Source: Acidobacteriaceae bacterium (lineage in GTDB: Bacteria > Acidobacteriota > Terriglobia > Terriglobales > Acidobacteriaceae). Taken from it: a stretch of DNA of 64,000 nt. Positions 42,639 through 52,217 of the stretch are shown here, one piece after another. A model generated the notes under the pieces. That model ran no database searches. It was not told the origin of the DNA and was given only the letters and a program-made list of their open reading frames with translations. The first letter of the stretch is position 1; each line of letters opens with the position of its first letter. Position numbers and translations under genes: made by a program. The stretch spans positions 56,221 through 120,220 of the forward strand of contig PLBY01000085.1 of NCBI GenBank assembly GCA_003134655.1. Direction: 5' to 3'.

Positions 42639-45044
42639 ATGACATCAAATCGGTACTTCTCCAGAATTGCGTTTGCCCTGATCGCAGCGCTCACGATGGT
42701 GTCCGTTCAGGCCATTGCTGAAGTCAAGCATCCGGCGACGCTCGCTCGTCTCGGTGGAGTCGATGCCATCATTCAGCAGGCGATCGCGGATGGGAATATC
42801 CCCGGCGCTGTGCTGGTGGTTGGGCACGACGGCGCGATGGTGTATCGCAAGGCGTACGGGAGCCGGGCGCTCGAGCCGAAGCGCGAGCTCATGACGGTGG
42901 ACACAGTGTTTGACATGGCGTCCCTGACCAAGGTGATTGCGACTACGACGGCGGTGATGCAACTGGTCGAGCAGGGCAAGGTGCGGATGAACGATACGGT
43001 CGCGAAGTATCTGCCGGAGTTTGCGCAGAGCGGCAAAGAGGACATTACCGTGCGGCAGCTGCTGACGCACTACTCGGGGCTGGCTCCGGATATCGATTTG
43101 ACGCCGGCGTTTGATTCGAAGGAGTCGGCGTTCCGGCTGGCGTTTGCCGAGACACCGCAGCAGGCGCCCGGGTCGGGATTCGTCTACAGCGACACGAATT
43201 TTATTGTTTTGGGCGCGATGGTCGAGAAGGTGTCGGGCGAGACGCTCGAGGCCTATACCGAGCGACATGTTTTTGTCCCGCTCAAAATGACGCGCACACG
43301 ATTTGTGCCTCCGGCGACGTGGCGGGCGAAGATTGCGCCTACGGAATATGACGAGAACCAGCACATGCTGCGCGCGGTGGTGCACGATCCGCGGGCGCGG
43401 CGGATGGGCGGAATCGCGGGGCATGCGGGGTTGTTCTCGACGGCCGACGATCTGGCGAAGTTTGCGCAGATGTTGCTCGACGGTGGCGATGGAATCCTGT
43501 CGGCGGTTACGGTTGAGAAGATGACGCAGCCGGAGCAGCCGCCTTCGGCACCGGTTCTGCGCGGGTTTGGGTGGGATATTGACTCTCCGTTTTCCTCGAA
43601 TCGCGGCGACCTGCTGCCGGTGGGATCGTTCGGGCATACGGGGTTTACGGGAACATCGATGTGGATCGATCCGACGACGCAGACTTACATCATTTTGCTG
43701 ACGAATGCGGTGCATCCGCACGGGAAGGGAAACGCGATTGCGCTGCGCTCGAAGGTCGCGACGGAAATAGCGGCGGCGCTGGCGTTGAGTCCGTCGGAGC
43801 AGGAAGCGCGGCGCTGGAAGAGCATTACCGGGTACAACGAGGCGCAAAGCGCGGCGCGGCGCATGAGCACGCGGAATGGAACTGTGAGGAACGGGATTGA
43901 TGTCCTCGAAGAGCATGGGTTTGATGTGCTGAAGGCGGGTGGGTCATCCCCGGATGCAAAGAAGCGCATCGGGCTGGTGACGAATCAGACGGGAGTCGAC
44001 GCGCAGGGCGTGCGGACGATTGATGTGCTGGCCAAGGCGCCGGGAGTGTCGTTGAACGCGATCTTCAGTCCGGAGCACGGCGTGACTGGGACGCTCGATA
44101 CGACCGACATCAATAATTCCAAGGATGCGGCGACGGGCGTTCCGGTCTACAGCGTGTATGGCGGGACGGATGCGGCGCGGCGCCCGCCGGCGGATGTGAT
44201 GAAGAATCTGGATGCGGTGGTGTTCGACATTCAGGACGCCGGGGTGCGGTTTTACACCTACGAGACGACGCTGGGATATTTTCTGGAGGCGGCGGCGAAG
44301 GCGGGCATTGAGTTGATCGTGCTGGACCGGCCGGATCCGGTGACGGGCTCGTTTGTGCAGGGTCCGGTGGCCGACGCGGGGCGCGAGAGCTTTACGAACT
44401 ATTGGGTCCTGCCCGTGCGGCATGGAATGACGATGGGCGAACTGGCGAAAATGTTCAACGCCGAGCGCGGCATCAACGCGAAGCTTACTGTGGTGCCGAT
44501 GGATGGATGGCAGCGCGGGGACTGGTTCGATTCGACGGGGCTGGCATGGGTGAATCCGTCGCCGAACTTGCGCAGCGTGACTGAGGCGGCGCTGTATCCG
44601 GGGGTGGCGCTGATTGAGGGCACGAATGTGTCGGTGGGGCGGGGGACAGACACTCCGTTTGAGTTGGTGGGCGCGCCGTGGATCAAGAGCAAAGAGTTCG
44701 CGGCTTATTTGAACGCGCGCGGGATTGCGGGCGTGCGCTTCGTTCCAGTGACGTTCACGCCGACGTCGAGCATTTATAGCGGGCAGAACTGCTTGGGAGT
44801 GAACATTCTGCTAACCGATCGGAATGGGTTCGATGCGCCGGAGTTGGGGATGGAACTGGCCGCGGCGCTGCACAAGCTGTATGCAGCCGATTTCAAGATC
44901 GAGCGCATGGCGGAGTTGCTGGTGAATCAGAGTGCGTTTGACGCGCTGGTGGCGGGGCAGGATCCGCGGAGGATCGCGCAGGAGTGGCAGGAGAGGCTGG
45001 AGAAGTTTGGGAAGGTGCGCGAGAAATATCTGATCTACAAGTAA
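42639..45044 (+). CDS. Beta-lactamase-like serine hydrolase fused to NamZ (DUF1343) exo-muramidase
   Basis: About 801 residues from ATG 42639; an export signal follows (IAFALIAALTMVSVQAIA). Residues 35-400 form a serine beta-lactamase-like domain with SLTK (near residue 95), YSDTN (near 183) and GHTGFTGTSMWIDP. Residues 430-800 form a DUF1343/NamZ domain with RIGLVTNQTGVD, FSPEHGVTG, DIQDAGVRFYTYETTL and NLRSVTEAALYPGVALIEGT. NamZ removes MurNAc from the non-reducing end of wall fragments. Joining it to a penicillin-recognising-type hydrolase suggests combined trimming of peptide and glycan in the periplasm (inference). It is divergent from the murQ-side gene cluster. Confidence 0.88.
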   Translation: MTSNRYFSRIAFALIAALTMVSVQAIAEVKHPATLARLGGVDAIIQQAIADGNIPGAVLVVGHDGAMVYRKAYGSRALEPKRELMTVDTVFDMASLTKVIATTTAVMQLVEQGKVRMNDTVAKYLPEFAQSGKEDITVRQLLTHYSGLAPDIDLTPAFDSKESAFRLAFAETPQQAPGSGFVYSDTNFIVLGAMVEKVSGETLEAYTERHVFVPLKMTRTRFVPPATWRAKIAPTEYDENQHMLRAVVHDPRARRMGGIAGHAGLFSTADDLAKFAQMLLDGGDGILSAVTVEKMTQPEQPPSAPVLRGFGWDIDSPFSSNRGDLLPVGSFGHTGFTGTSMWIDPTTQTYIILLTNAVHPHGKGNAIALRSKVATEIAAALALSPSEQEARRWKSITGYNEAQSAARRMSTRNGTVRNGIDVLEEHGFDVLKAGGSSPDAKKRIGLVTNQTGVDAQGVRTIDVLAKAPGVSLNAIFSPEHGVTGTLDTTDINNSKDAATGVPVYSVYGGTDAARRPPADVMKNLDAVVFDIQDAGVRFYTYETTLGYFLEAAAKAGIELIVLDRPDPVTGSFVQGPVADAGRESFTNYWVLPVRHGMTMGELAKMFNAERGINAKLTVVPMDGWQRGDWFDSTGLAWVNPSPNLRSVTEAALYPGVALIEGTNVSVGRGTDTPFELVGAPWIKSKEFAAYLNARGIAGVRFVPVTFTPTSSIYSGQNCLGVNILLTDRNGFDAPELGMELAAALHKLYAADFKIERMAELLVNQSAFDALVAGQDPRRIAQEWQERLEKFGKVREKYLIYK

Positions 45045-45059
45045 GGCGATCCGCCAGCC

Positions 45060-45647
45060 TCATTGCAGTAGTGGATCAAAGATTTTGGGCGCTCCGGAAT
45101 CAGAATCCATTCCTGATAATTGATATTTCCCGCAAGCGCACTTGTCCGTAAAGGTCAGAACGACGTTTCGTCCGATCCCTTCCACGAACAGGTAGTGCCA
45201 GGTCTCGGTTGGCGGGGCGAACCCGGGTTTTGAGTCCACCGAGTCCGGCGGTCCGTACATGATGTAGAAACGGCCGCGGTCTGTCCGGTATCCGGGGACG
45301 CTGGCGGCGAAGTGCGTGTTCGTGTAGGCGATGCGGCGATAGTGCTCTTCCTTGTACGGATTCTCGGACGACTGTGGAGTGGGATTGCGGCGGTCCCAGA
45401 AGGCTTCCACGAAATCGTCGCGTTGCTTGTCGGTCGTGAGCTTTTTGAAGTCGGCGCGTTCCTGGTCGGTGATGATGTAGAGGGCGTCTTCGTCCAGCCA
45501 TTTCTGGTAGAGCTTTCCGTCAACCTGAGCAATTCCCTTGTGCTCGGCTGCCGAATGCTGATCTTGGCCTCGAGCGGACAGTAGCGAAATGCTGAGTGAG
45601 AGCGACAGCAGAACCAGTAGCGAGCGATTGTGAACAGATGCGCGCAT
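45060..45647 (-). CDS. Exported GWxTD domain protein
   Basis: About 195 residues from ATG 45647, which sits six bases from GGAGGA. A signal peptide (SLLVLLSLSLSISLLSARG) is followed by a GWxTD-like domain: YQKWLDEDALYIITDQERAD, FKKLTTDKQRDDFVEAFWDR, RNPTPQSSENPYKEEHYRRI and DRGRFYIMYGPPDSVDS. This domain is common in acidobacteria and Bacteroidetes and of unknown function. It is convergent with the NamZ-fusion gene (15 bp gap). Confidence 0.87.
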   Translation of the reverse strand: MRASVHNRSLLVLLSLSLSISLLSARGQDQHSAAEHKGIAQVDGKLYQKWLDEDALYIITDQERADFKKLTTDKQRDDFVEAFWDRRNPTPQSSENPYKEEHYRRIAYTNTHFAASVPGYRTDRGRFYIMYGPPDSVDSKPGFAPPTETWHYLFVEGIGRNVVLTFTDKCACGKYQLSGMDSDSGAPKIFDPLLQ

Positions 45648-45813
45648 CGGCACTCCTCCGCGTTCTCGGTTACGGCTCGATAATAGGCCGTTGGATGCAG
45701 GGAGGCAAGGTTAGGAGGCCCGGGCAGCATATGGCATTCAGAATGCCTCCTAGCGGTCTAGGCGTGATATCTTGGCTTGTTGCTTGGGGCGGAGTCGCCT
45801 CGGGAGGTGTTGG

Positions 45814-46590
45814 ATGCGAGCTTTATTAACCATCTTCCTGGTATCAGGGATGGCGTTGGGGCAGGGCGTGGATCCAGCGAAGGCTGCGGATGCTTCCGGG
45901 CAGGCGGCCGGGACGGCTCCAGCTAGCGTTGCCGCCCAACCGACCACTCCTCCGACTGCGGCCGCGCCAGCGCAGGCCGTCGATCCGAACGCCGTCGTGA
46001 TTCCGGCGGGGACGAAGATTCCTCTTCTGCTGAAGCAGGCCATCTCCACCAAGAACGCCCGTGAAGGCGATGCCGTGTATGCCGAGACCGCATTTCCCTT
46101 CGTGATGAACGACCGCATCGTGATACCGGCGGGGACGTACATCCAGGGAAAGATCACGCATACGGAGCACGCGGGCCGATCGAAGAAGCGCGCGGAACTC
46201 CTGATCCACTTTACGTCGATGATTTATCCGACCGGCTATACGGTGATGCTGCCAGCATCGGTGGAGAACACTCCTGGGAACGACACCAACGGCGTGAAGG
46301 ACAAAGAGGGCACGATCCAGGCAGACAAAGACACCGGCAAGCGGCTCGAGGATGCGGCGAAGGGCGCGGCCGTCGGCGGAACGGTTGGGGGTATCGCAGG
46401 AGCAGCCGCCGGAGGACTGAACGGCGCACGGTACGGCGGCCTTGCTGGAATAGCGGGCGGGGTCGCTTGGGCGCTGCTCAAGCACAGTCCGGAAGTGAAG
46501 CTGGAGGTCGGGACATCGCTAGAGATGGAGATTCAGCGGCCGATCCCGGTGGACGCCAGCCGGATTCAGGTGGCACGGGCGGGGCAGTAG
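45814..46590 (+). CDS. Exported VirB10/TrbI-like domain protein with glycine zipper
   Basis: About 258 residues from ATG 45814 (GGGAGG six bases upstream). A signal peptide (ALLTIFLVSGMALGQG) and an Ala/Pro linker come first. A domain with VVIPAGTKIPLLLKQAI and DRIVIPAGTYIQGKIT then follows, the strand-turn pattern seen in TrbI/VirB10 C-termini. A glycine-zipper helix (VGGTVGGIAGAAAGG) closes it. No other conjugation genes are present, so a type IV secretion role is not supported. An envelope protein is more likely. Confidence 0.72.
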   Translation: MRALLTIFLVSGMALGQGVDPAKAADASGQAAGTAPASVAAQPTTPPTAAAPAQAVDPNAVVIPAGTKIPLLLKQAISTKNAREGDAVYAETAFPFVMNDRIVIPAGTYIQGKITHTEHAGRSKKRAELLIHFTSMIYPTGYTVMLPASVENTPGNDTNGVKDKEGTIQADKDTGKRLEDAAKGAAVGGTVGGIAGAAAGGLNGARYGGLAGIAGGVAWALLKHSPEVKLEVGTSLEMEIQRPIPVDASRIQVARAGQ

Positions 46591-46734
46591 ACTAAGCCGC
46601 AAAAGCTTGACCACGAAGGACACGAAGTTTCACGAAGGAAACCCAGTGAGCAAGTCGTTATCGTCAGAGGAAATTCCGTCCTGAGCCACAAAAGCAACCA
46701 AAGTCTGATCCAGCCTGCCTGTTAGACTTCGTCC

Positions 46735-47103
46735 ATGCAGAGGGCTGACGTGTCTGCGGTGCGGGGGATTCTGCAGCAACTCTGTCCTCGTTGCCGCACG
46801 GGGAAAATATTTCGCAAATCGGTGTGGCGGTTTCCAGGAATGTATGAGCGATGTCCGGCGTGCGGGCTGAAGTTTGAGCGCGAGGACGGGTACTTCCTGG
46901 GCGCGATGTACATCGGTTACGGACTGGGCGTGGGCGCCATTGCCGTGCTGGCGGCGCTGGTGTGGGAAGTGTTGAAGTGGCCCTTGCTGAAGAGCGTGTT
47001 CGGAGGGATCGTATTGTTCCTGCCTCTAGCGCCGGTGCTGACGTGGATGGCCCGCGTGCTGTGGATCTATATGGATCAGGCAATTGATCCCGACCGCAGC
47101 TGA
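46735..47103 (+). CDS. DUF983 family membrane protein
   Basis: The 122-residue protein has two zinc-ribbon-like Cys pairs (LCPRCRTG and CPACGLKF) and then REDGYFLGAMYIGYGLG. Two membrane helices follow (GVGAIAVLAALVWEVL and VFGGIVLFLPLAPVLTWM). DUF983 members lie in the inner membrane and are of unknown function. Confidence 0.9.
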   Translation: MQRADVSAVRGILQQLCPRCRTGKIFRKSVWRFPGMYERCPACGLKFEREDGYFLGAMYIGYGLGVGAIAVLAALVWEVLKWPLLKSVFGGIVLFLPLAPVLTWMARVLWIYMDQAIDPDRS

Positions 47104-47238
47104 CTTGACTTCCCAAGATAGGGCTGGCGCATCAAGCCAAGCAACGTTCCTGCTTGCGAATTGCGCGCCGCCTTCTTCTGGCTGCTATACAATCCGCGGT
47201 AGGAGTGTTTGTTGCCGCTCCGATTCGTGGAGGTTCCC

Positions 47239-48033
47239 GTGGAAGCTTTTGGTTTTGGCTTTACAACCATTGTCATCGTTATCGTCGTTATATACGTTCT
47301 CAGTTCCATCAAGATTCTGGCCGAGTACGAGCGTGGCGTGATCTTTCGGCTGGGCCGGCTGTTATCTACAGCCAAGGGGCCCGGCATAGCCCTGGTGTTC
47401 GCGCCCATCGACCGCATCGTGCGAGTGTCGCTACGGCAGGAGGCGCTCGAGGTTCCCCCGCAAGACATCATCACGCGCGACAACGTCACCCTGAAAGTAA
47501 ATGCAGTCATCTTCCTGCGCGTGATTGATCCGAACAAGGCTGTGGTCGAAGTTTCCAACTACGTGTATCAGACTTCGCAATTCGCGCAGACCACGCTGCG
47601 GTCGGTGCTGGGCGAGCAGGAACTGGACGAACTGCTGTCGCACCGGGAAAAGATTAATCTGCGGTTGCAGAGCATTCTCGACACGCACACCTCGCCGTGG
47701 GGCGTGAAAGTCACCAACGTCGAGGTCAAGCAGGTCGACATGCCGGAGTCGATGCTGCGCGCCATGGCCAAGCAGGCCGAAGCCGAACGCGAAAAGCGGT
47801 CGAAAATTATTCACGCCGAGGGCGAATTCTCGGCCGCGCAGAGGCTGGTGGACGCGGCCCATCTGCTGGCCACCGAGCCGGTCAGCGTGCAGCTACGTTA
47901 TCTGCAGACGCTGACCGAGATTGGCGTCGAGAAAAATACGACAGTAATCTTCCCGGTTCCGGTGGACTTCTTCTCAGGGCTGCAGAAGGTGTTAGGAAAA
48001 GGAGACAACACGGCACCGGCGAAGACTGCTTAG
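47239..48033 (+). CDS. Slipin (SPFH/band 7 membrane protein)
   Basis: About 264 residues from GTG 47239, with GGAGG five bases upstream; an upstream TTG is less likely. An N-terminal membrane hairpin or helix ([16 protein letters not shown]) is followed by the SPFH domain ([58 protein letters not shown]) and a helical tail. Slipins assemble in membrane microdomains and often act with NfeD-type partners; none is next to it here. Confidence 0.93.
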   Translation: MEAFGFGFTTIVIVIVVIYVLSSIKILAEYERGVIFRLGRLLSTAKGPGIALVFAPIDRIVRVSLRQEALEVPPQDIITRDNVTLKVNAVIFLRVIDPNKAVVEVSNYVYQTSQFAQTTLRSVLGEQELDELLSHREKINLRLQSILDTHTSPWGVKVTNVEVKQVDMPESMLRAMAKQAEAEREKRSKIIHAEGEFSAAQRLVDAAHLLATEPVSVQLRYLQTLTEIGVEKNTTVIFPVPVDFFSGLQKVLGKGDNTAPAKTA

Positions 48034-48072
48034 GGAAACAGTCACGCGCCAAAAACAGCCGGGAGTGGAACT

Positions 48073-48666
48073 ATGGCTTCGTCACAGGATACAGAAATCA
48101 CGTTAGGGACAGGCAAACTGCTGGTCCTGTTCTTTGGCCTGGTGGGGATCTGCGCGCTGTTCTTCGCGTTGGGGTATTCGCTCGGACGCAAGTCGGAGCC
48201 GGCGATCACGTCGGCGAGCGCGGCCGTTTTGCCACAGACCGTTCCGGGGAGCAGCAAGACGAACGGCGGCTCCGCCACCACTCCGCCTATGACGTTCTAC
48301 AAGTCAGTGGAGCAGAAAGACGCCAACCCTCAGTTGACGCCCGCCACCGACGCGAAGACGGACACGGCAGCGGCCCCTGCGAATGCTGCTGCGGCACAAG
48401 CCGCGCCGAATACTCCTGACCCCACGACAACCTTGCCTACGGCATCGTCGTATTTCGTGCAGGTAGCGGCGGTCAGCAAACAGGAAGACGCAGATTCGCT
48501 GGTCGATGCCCTGAAGAAGAAACAGTATCCGGCGCTGATCGCGGCTCCTGTCCCGACGGACAAGCTGTTTCGCGTGCAGGTGGGTCCGTTCTCCGACGTC
48601 AAAGACGCCGAGGCGATGCGGACGAAGTTGATCGCGGATGGGTACAGCCCGATTCTGAAGAAGTAG
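48073..48666 (+). CDS. SPOR domain membrane protein
   Basis: The 197-residue protein has one membrane helix (LLVLFFGLVGICALFFALGY), a periplasmic Ala/Thr/Pro linker and a C-terminal SPOR domain (SYFVQVAAVSKQEDADSLVD ... FRVQVGPFSDVKDAEAMRTK). SPOR domains bind denuded peptidoglycan glycan at division sites. It lies 39 bp downstream of the slipin gene, possibly co-transcribed. Confidence 0.9.
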   Translation: MASSQDTEITLGTGKLLVLFFGLVGICALFFALGYSLGRKSEPAITSASAAVLPQTVPGSSKTNGGSATTPPMTFYKSVEQKDANPQLTPATDAKTDTAAAPANAAAAQAAPNTPDPTTTLPTASSYFVQVAAVSKQEDADSLVDALKKKQYPALIAAPVPTDKLFRVQVGPFSDVKDAEAMRTKLIADGYSPILKK

Positions 48667-48683
48667 CTTCTAACGCCAGTCCC

Positions 48684-49117
48684 TCACAGTCCGCGGGGCA
48701 CCAGGACGAAGCGATCGATTGCGATCTTCGGTCCAGCGTCTGCCCGGGCTGCATCCAGCCGAAATACAACCATCACCTCATCGAAACGGCGGATGGACGC
48801 GTGGGTTGGAATGACGAAATTCAACGTCTCGCTGACGGGCTTGGCTGGTTCGTCATAGAGTTTCCAGGGGCGGGTCGACTTCACCATCATTGTTCCAAGG
48901 GACTGTGACGGTTTTCCAGGCACGCTTGCATTGATCAGGACGAGTTCCAGCGAGACCGTTTCCGGGTAGTGGTCTGCATGTCGAATCGCGATCTGGATTT
49001 TGCTGCAGAATCCAGATCGAGCATGTTGCCCAGATGTTCGTGGGCTTCCATGGTTCCCGACTGAGGAAAACTGGCCGGCATATGAGCCGGATCGACAATT
49101 GCTAGATTGACACTCAT
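48684..49117 (-). pseudogene. Frameshifted remnant of an acidobacterial C-terminal domain
   Basis: From MSVNLAIVDPAHMPASFPQS the frame continues to about 49010 (NMLDLDSAAK). A one-base shift near 49000-49010 then gives KIQIAIRHADHYPETVSLEL, TMMVKSTRPWKLYDEPAKPV and RRFDEVMVVFRLDAARADAG, ending RFVLVPRGL. Joined together these read as one continuous domain of about 145 residues. No start motif or signal is convincing, so it could be a small gene with a frameshift or the tail of a once larger protein. Confidence 0.6.
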
Positions 49118-49145
49118 CGATTTCCGCGCTATTGCTAGAGGATCC

Positions 49146-49457
49146 ATGTCATCGAACGAAGCATCTCTCGACCGCGCGTTGCACGCTATTGCCGACCCCA
49201 CCCGGCGCAGAATCCTGCAAGCTCTGAAGGAAGGCGAGGCGGAGGCAAAAGTGCAGAAAGCTGCGGGTGGACCGTGTCTCTGCGCAGGGGATATTGAAGA
49301 ACGCGTCCGCCTTTCGCAGCCTACGATTTCTCACCATATGGCCATCCTGACGAAGGCGGGACTGGTGGAGGCGATGAAGAAGGGGCAGTGGCGCTGGTAC
49401 CGGCGGAACGAGAAGGCGATTCGGGTGATGGTGAAGACGTTGCGCGGGAGTCTGTAG
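49146..49457 (+). CDS. ArsR-family winged-helix regulator
   Basis: About 103 residues from ATG 49146 (AGAGGA upstream). ARSR fold: LDRALHAIADPTRRRILQAL, recognition helix LSQPTISHHMAILTKAGLV, wing KKGQWRWYRRNEKA. The GPCLCAGD segment before the recognition helix resembles the ELCVCDL metal site of ArsR, with two Cys, so thiophilic metal(loid) sensing is possible. No resistance gene is adjacent. It is divergent from the frameshifted remnant. Confidence 0.88.
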   Translation: MSSNEASLDRALHAIADPTRRRILQALKEGEAEAKVQKAAGGPCLCAGDIEERVRLSQPTISHHMAILTKAGLVEAMKKGQWRWYRRNEKAIRVMVKTLRGSL

Positions 49458-49708
49458 TCCCGCAGCGGGTAAAACTCGGTCTAGGTACCTCGGAGGCTAA
49501 AGCCTTCACAGGAAAGAAGGTCTTTATCGCAGCGCTGAAAGCGCTGCGCCACCCAAAGGCGAGCATCTCAGCAAGCTGCGAAGCTTGGGATTTCGGTGTG
49601 AGTTTGTGGCCCTACTCAAGTAGGGTACTTCTCGTTTTGTTTAAACTCACGCGTTTTGGATGTCCCTGAACTTGTACTCCTCGATATCGTTACTCGCGGT
49701 TCAGTCTC
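49458..49708. repeat. Repeat-rich spacer with GCGCTG palindrome
   Basis: About 250 bp without a gene. It contains CTCGGAGGCTAAAGCCTTC, then CAGCGCTGAAAGCGCTG (49530-49546, a near-palindrome) and GCGCCACCC, ending in TACTCAAGTAGGGTACTT. This is a composite dispersed element unlike the other families in the window. Confidence 0.5.
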
Positions 49709-51061
49709 CTACGGCGTGCCGAGGGCCCATTTCTCCAGCTCTCCGGTTGATCGCAACACGCCCAGTTGGCTGCGTTCCAGTTCAAACGTTACATCCTGAA
49801 GGGCGATGAACCGTTCACTAGCCTGCGAGCGGGCGTCGTCGAGATCGTGCAGCGTAGCCGTGCCAGCGTCGATGCGGGTCTGCGCCGAGGTCAGATTCTT
49901 TTCGGCGATTTCGTATTCCAGTTGAGCCACGTCGCGCGCGGCCTGCATCTGGGCGACGGAGCGCTGCAGGCGCAGCGTTTCCTCCGAGACCTGATTCTTG
50001 GCGGCCTCCGCTTGCTTCGTCGCCTTCAAGGCGTCGGCGTCGGCGGCTTGGGCGCGGGCGCGCTGCGAGGCGTTGAACAGTGGGAACCGAATGCTTACGC
50101 CCACCGTTGCGTTGTTCTGCTGAAACTGGTTGGTGACGCACAGAAATTCACCCAGCGACGTGTTACAGGGCTTCGACGGAATGTAGTAGTTCTGATAGTT
50201 GTTGAACTTCGAGAGCAACGCGTATTGCGCGGCGAAATCGATGCTGGGCCAGAGAGCTTTGTGTTCTCCCTGGGCCCGCAGATATTGCGCGCGCGCGTGT
50301 TCGACGGCGGATTCCACAGAGGGATTGGAAGTGGCAGCATCCTTGGCAGCCATTTCGTTCGGAGCCGGAGCAGGCGGCGCGGGGATCGAGTCCGGATCCG
50401 TCTGAATGTTGGCGGAAAGTCCGGTGAGTTTCGAGAGGTGCTCGCGGAGCACGTCGGCTGCACCTTGCGCCTCGGCAATCCGCAGCCTCACTCGCGCCGC
50501 CGAGAGCATGGCCCGCTTGCCGTCGATTTCGCTGTCGACGCCTTCCTTCACGCGCGCGGCGACCGCCGCTTGCATCTTGTTGGCGTCGGCCTCGGTCTCC
50601 GGCAGCTTCGCCAAACGCTGCTCCCACTTGGCGAGTTCGGCGTAGCTCAGAGCGGCGTCCTGGATGATTTGGTTGCGCTCGTCTTTCGTCTTCAATGAGG
50701 CTACGGCAGAGTCCGCTTTGGCGGCGCGGATGAAATCGTGCAAAGAAGGATTCAGCAGCGCGGATTGGGTGTTGATGTTGAACAGAGCCGGCGCCGATCC
50801 CTCCAGCGCAAGGGGAAAGCCGTACGAGTACCCAAGTCCCGCCCCGGTGGAGAGTTGCGGGATGTAGTTATTGCGGAGTTCGCGATAGCCGGCGGCGGCG
50901 CGCTCTTCGTCGGCAGCGGCGATGCCCGCTCCGGTGGCGTGAGCCAGCGCGAGTTCGACCACACGCTTAAGAGACACGGGTTCGGCCAGCAGCGAACTGG
51001 GGAGGAGCACGACGGCCAGAATCCACTTTGCGGTGCGCGCACCACGGCACGAGGTTGTCAT
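49709..51061 (-). CDS. TolC-family outer-membrane efflux protein
   Basis: About 450 residues from ATG 51061 with AGGGA upstream. A signal peptide (WILAVVLLPSSLLAEP) is followed by two OEP repeats of long helices (VELALAHATGAGIAAADEER, SYAELAKWEQRLAKLPETEA, QAARDVAQLEYEIAEKNLTS near the end). It forms the outer-membrane tunnel of tripartite exporters. It is the last gene of an adaptor - TPR - TolC group. The C-terminus ends LRSTGELEKWALGTP. Confidence 0.93.
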   Translation of the reverse strand: MTTSCRGARTAKWILAVVLLPSSLLAEPVSLKRVVELALAHATGAGIAAADEERAAAGYRELRNNYIPQLSTGAGLGYSYGFPLALEGSAPALFNINTQSALLNPSLHDFIRAAKADSAVASLKTKDERNQIIQDAALSYAELAKWEQRLAKLPETEADANKMQAAVAARVKEGVDSEIDGKRAMLSAARVRLRIAEAQGAADVLREHLSKLTGLSANIQTDPDSIPAPPAPAPNEMAAKDAATSNPSVESAVEHARAQYLRAQGEHKALWPSIDFAAQYALLSKFNNYQNYYIPSKPCNTSLGEFLCVTNQFQQNNATVGVSIRFPLFNASQRARAQAADADALKATKQAEAAKNQVSEETLRLQRSVAQMQAARDVAQLEYEIAEKNLTSAQTRIDAGTATLHDLDDARSQASERFIALQDVTFELERSQLGVLRSTGELEKWALGTP

Positions 51062-51212
51062 TGCGTCCCTTTCAGAGTGATCTGGAAATGATTTCATGAG
51101 TAATTGGATGCCAGCGAGATTTTAAATGTCGGATAGGTGAACGGGGCGAGCTTTTCCGGCGATGAGGTTCGGCGAAAATCCGCATGTCTGCAAAATCGTG
51201 TGCCTTCGGAAC

Positions 51213-52172
51213 TCAATGCTCCACTCGCTTCAGATCTTCCTGGGAGCGGGCGTAGGTGTGAGACAGGGCAAGGGCTGCGCGGAATTCCTCCGCTGCCGCG
51301 CGCCGGTCGCCTTGCTTCTCGAGTAACTGGCCCAGATAATCATGCGCCTTGAAGGCCGGACCCTCCTCGACCGGAGACTCGAGATAGCGCCGGAGGAATC
51401 GAATGGCCAGAGGATGGTCGCGGCCGGCTTGCAGCAGAAGACTGCCGCCGTCCAGCAGTGCATCTGGGCGGTCGACCGGGCTGGACTCCATCGTGCGCAG
51501 TGCCTGCTCCATCTCGTCGAGACGGTTGGCGTGGCGCAAGAAGCTGGCCAGCTCAAACCATGCGCGCGCCCCAGAATGGCTTGCCACGATAGCAGCGCGG
51601 TACTCACGCTCGGCGCCCGCTGCGTCTTTCTCCTTGGAAGCGATCCGGGCCAGAACCCAGTGGGACATGCCGGGATTGAGCGGCAAAAGCGCATCGGCCT
51701 GCTGGCGGGCCTTGTCGTTCCCTCCGCCCATGAAGCCGGGGGCGCCGAGATAAAACTCGGCCAGATCGACACGTGCTTCCCAGCTTTTGGGGTCGAGTTC
51801 AACCGCACGTTCGAATGATGTACGGACCTTTTTCGCTAGCCCCGCGGCAGAGAAGGAGAATCCGGCGCGGTCGGCCTTCTCTCCGTAAACGCGGCCCAGC
51901 CACAGGTGATAAAGGCTCTTCTGCGGATCGAGACTCCTCGCACGCTCGCACGCCGTAATGCCGTGGTCCCACTCTTCGATCATGAAATATGCGCGACACA
52001 GGAGGTTGTAGCTCTCAGCGTCAGTAGCAGAGCGTTTGACCTGCTGCTCCAAAGTCTGAATGGCTTCATCGGCGCGACCAACCGCGAGCAGTTCTTTGGG
52101 AGAAGTTGCTGCCTCCGCCGGAAGCAAGAGCCCGGACAAAAACAGCAGCGAGAAGAAGATGCGCAGTCTCAT
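51213..52172 (-). CDS. Exported TPR-repeat protein in an efflux gene set
   Basis: About 319 residues from ATG 52172. A signal peptide (IFFSLLFLSGLLLPAEA) is followed by several TPR units (VGRADEAIQTLEQQVKRS, AYFMIEEWDHGITACERARS, YHLWLGRVYGEKADRAGFS, PAFKAHDYLGQLLEKQGDRR). It is periplasmic by prediction. Placement between the membrane-fusion adaptor gene (45 bp) and the tolC-like gene (about 151 bp) suggests an accessory scaffold for that exporter. This is inferred from position only. Confidence 0.87.
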   Translation of the reverse strand: MRLRIFFSLLFLSGLLLPAEAATSPKELLAVGRADEAIQTLEQQVKRSATDAESYNLLCRAYFMIEEWDHGITACERARSLDPQKSLYHLWLGRVYGEKADRAGFSFSAAGLAKKVRTSFERAVELDPKSWEARVDLAEFYLGAPGFMGGGNDKARQQADALLPLNPGMSHWVLARIASKEKDAAGAEREYRAAIVASHSGARAWFELASFLRHANRLDEMEQALRTMESSPVDRPDALLDGGSLLLQAGRDHPLAIRFLRRYLESPVEEGPAFKAHDYLGQLLEKQGDRRAAAEEFRAALALSHTYARSQEDLKRVEH

Positions 52173-52217
52173 GCGTGGTGGAGTCCGTACCTGACGGAGA
52201 TCGTGCCTGCCCAAACC

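Noticed and set aside
42645..43916. 423-codon minus-strand frame opposite the beta-lactamase-like/NamZ fusion
   Set aside because: Arg/Arg-rich shadow of a well-supported gene.
45814..46590. Type IV secretion component (VirB10)
   Set aside because: Only a domain-level resemblance; no other secretion genes are near, and the signal peptide and glycine zipper fit a general envelope protein.
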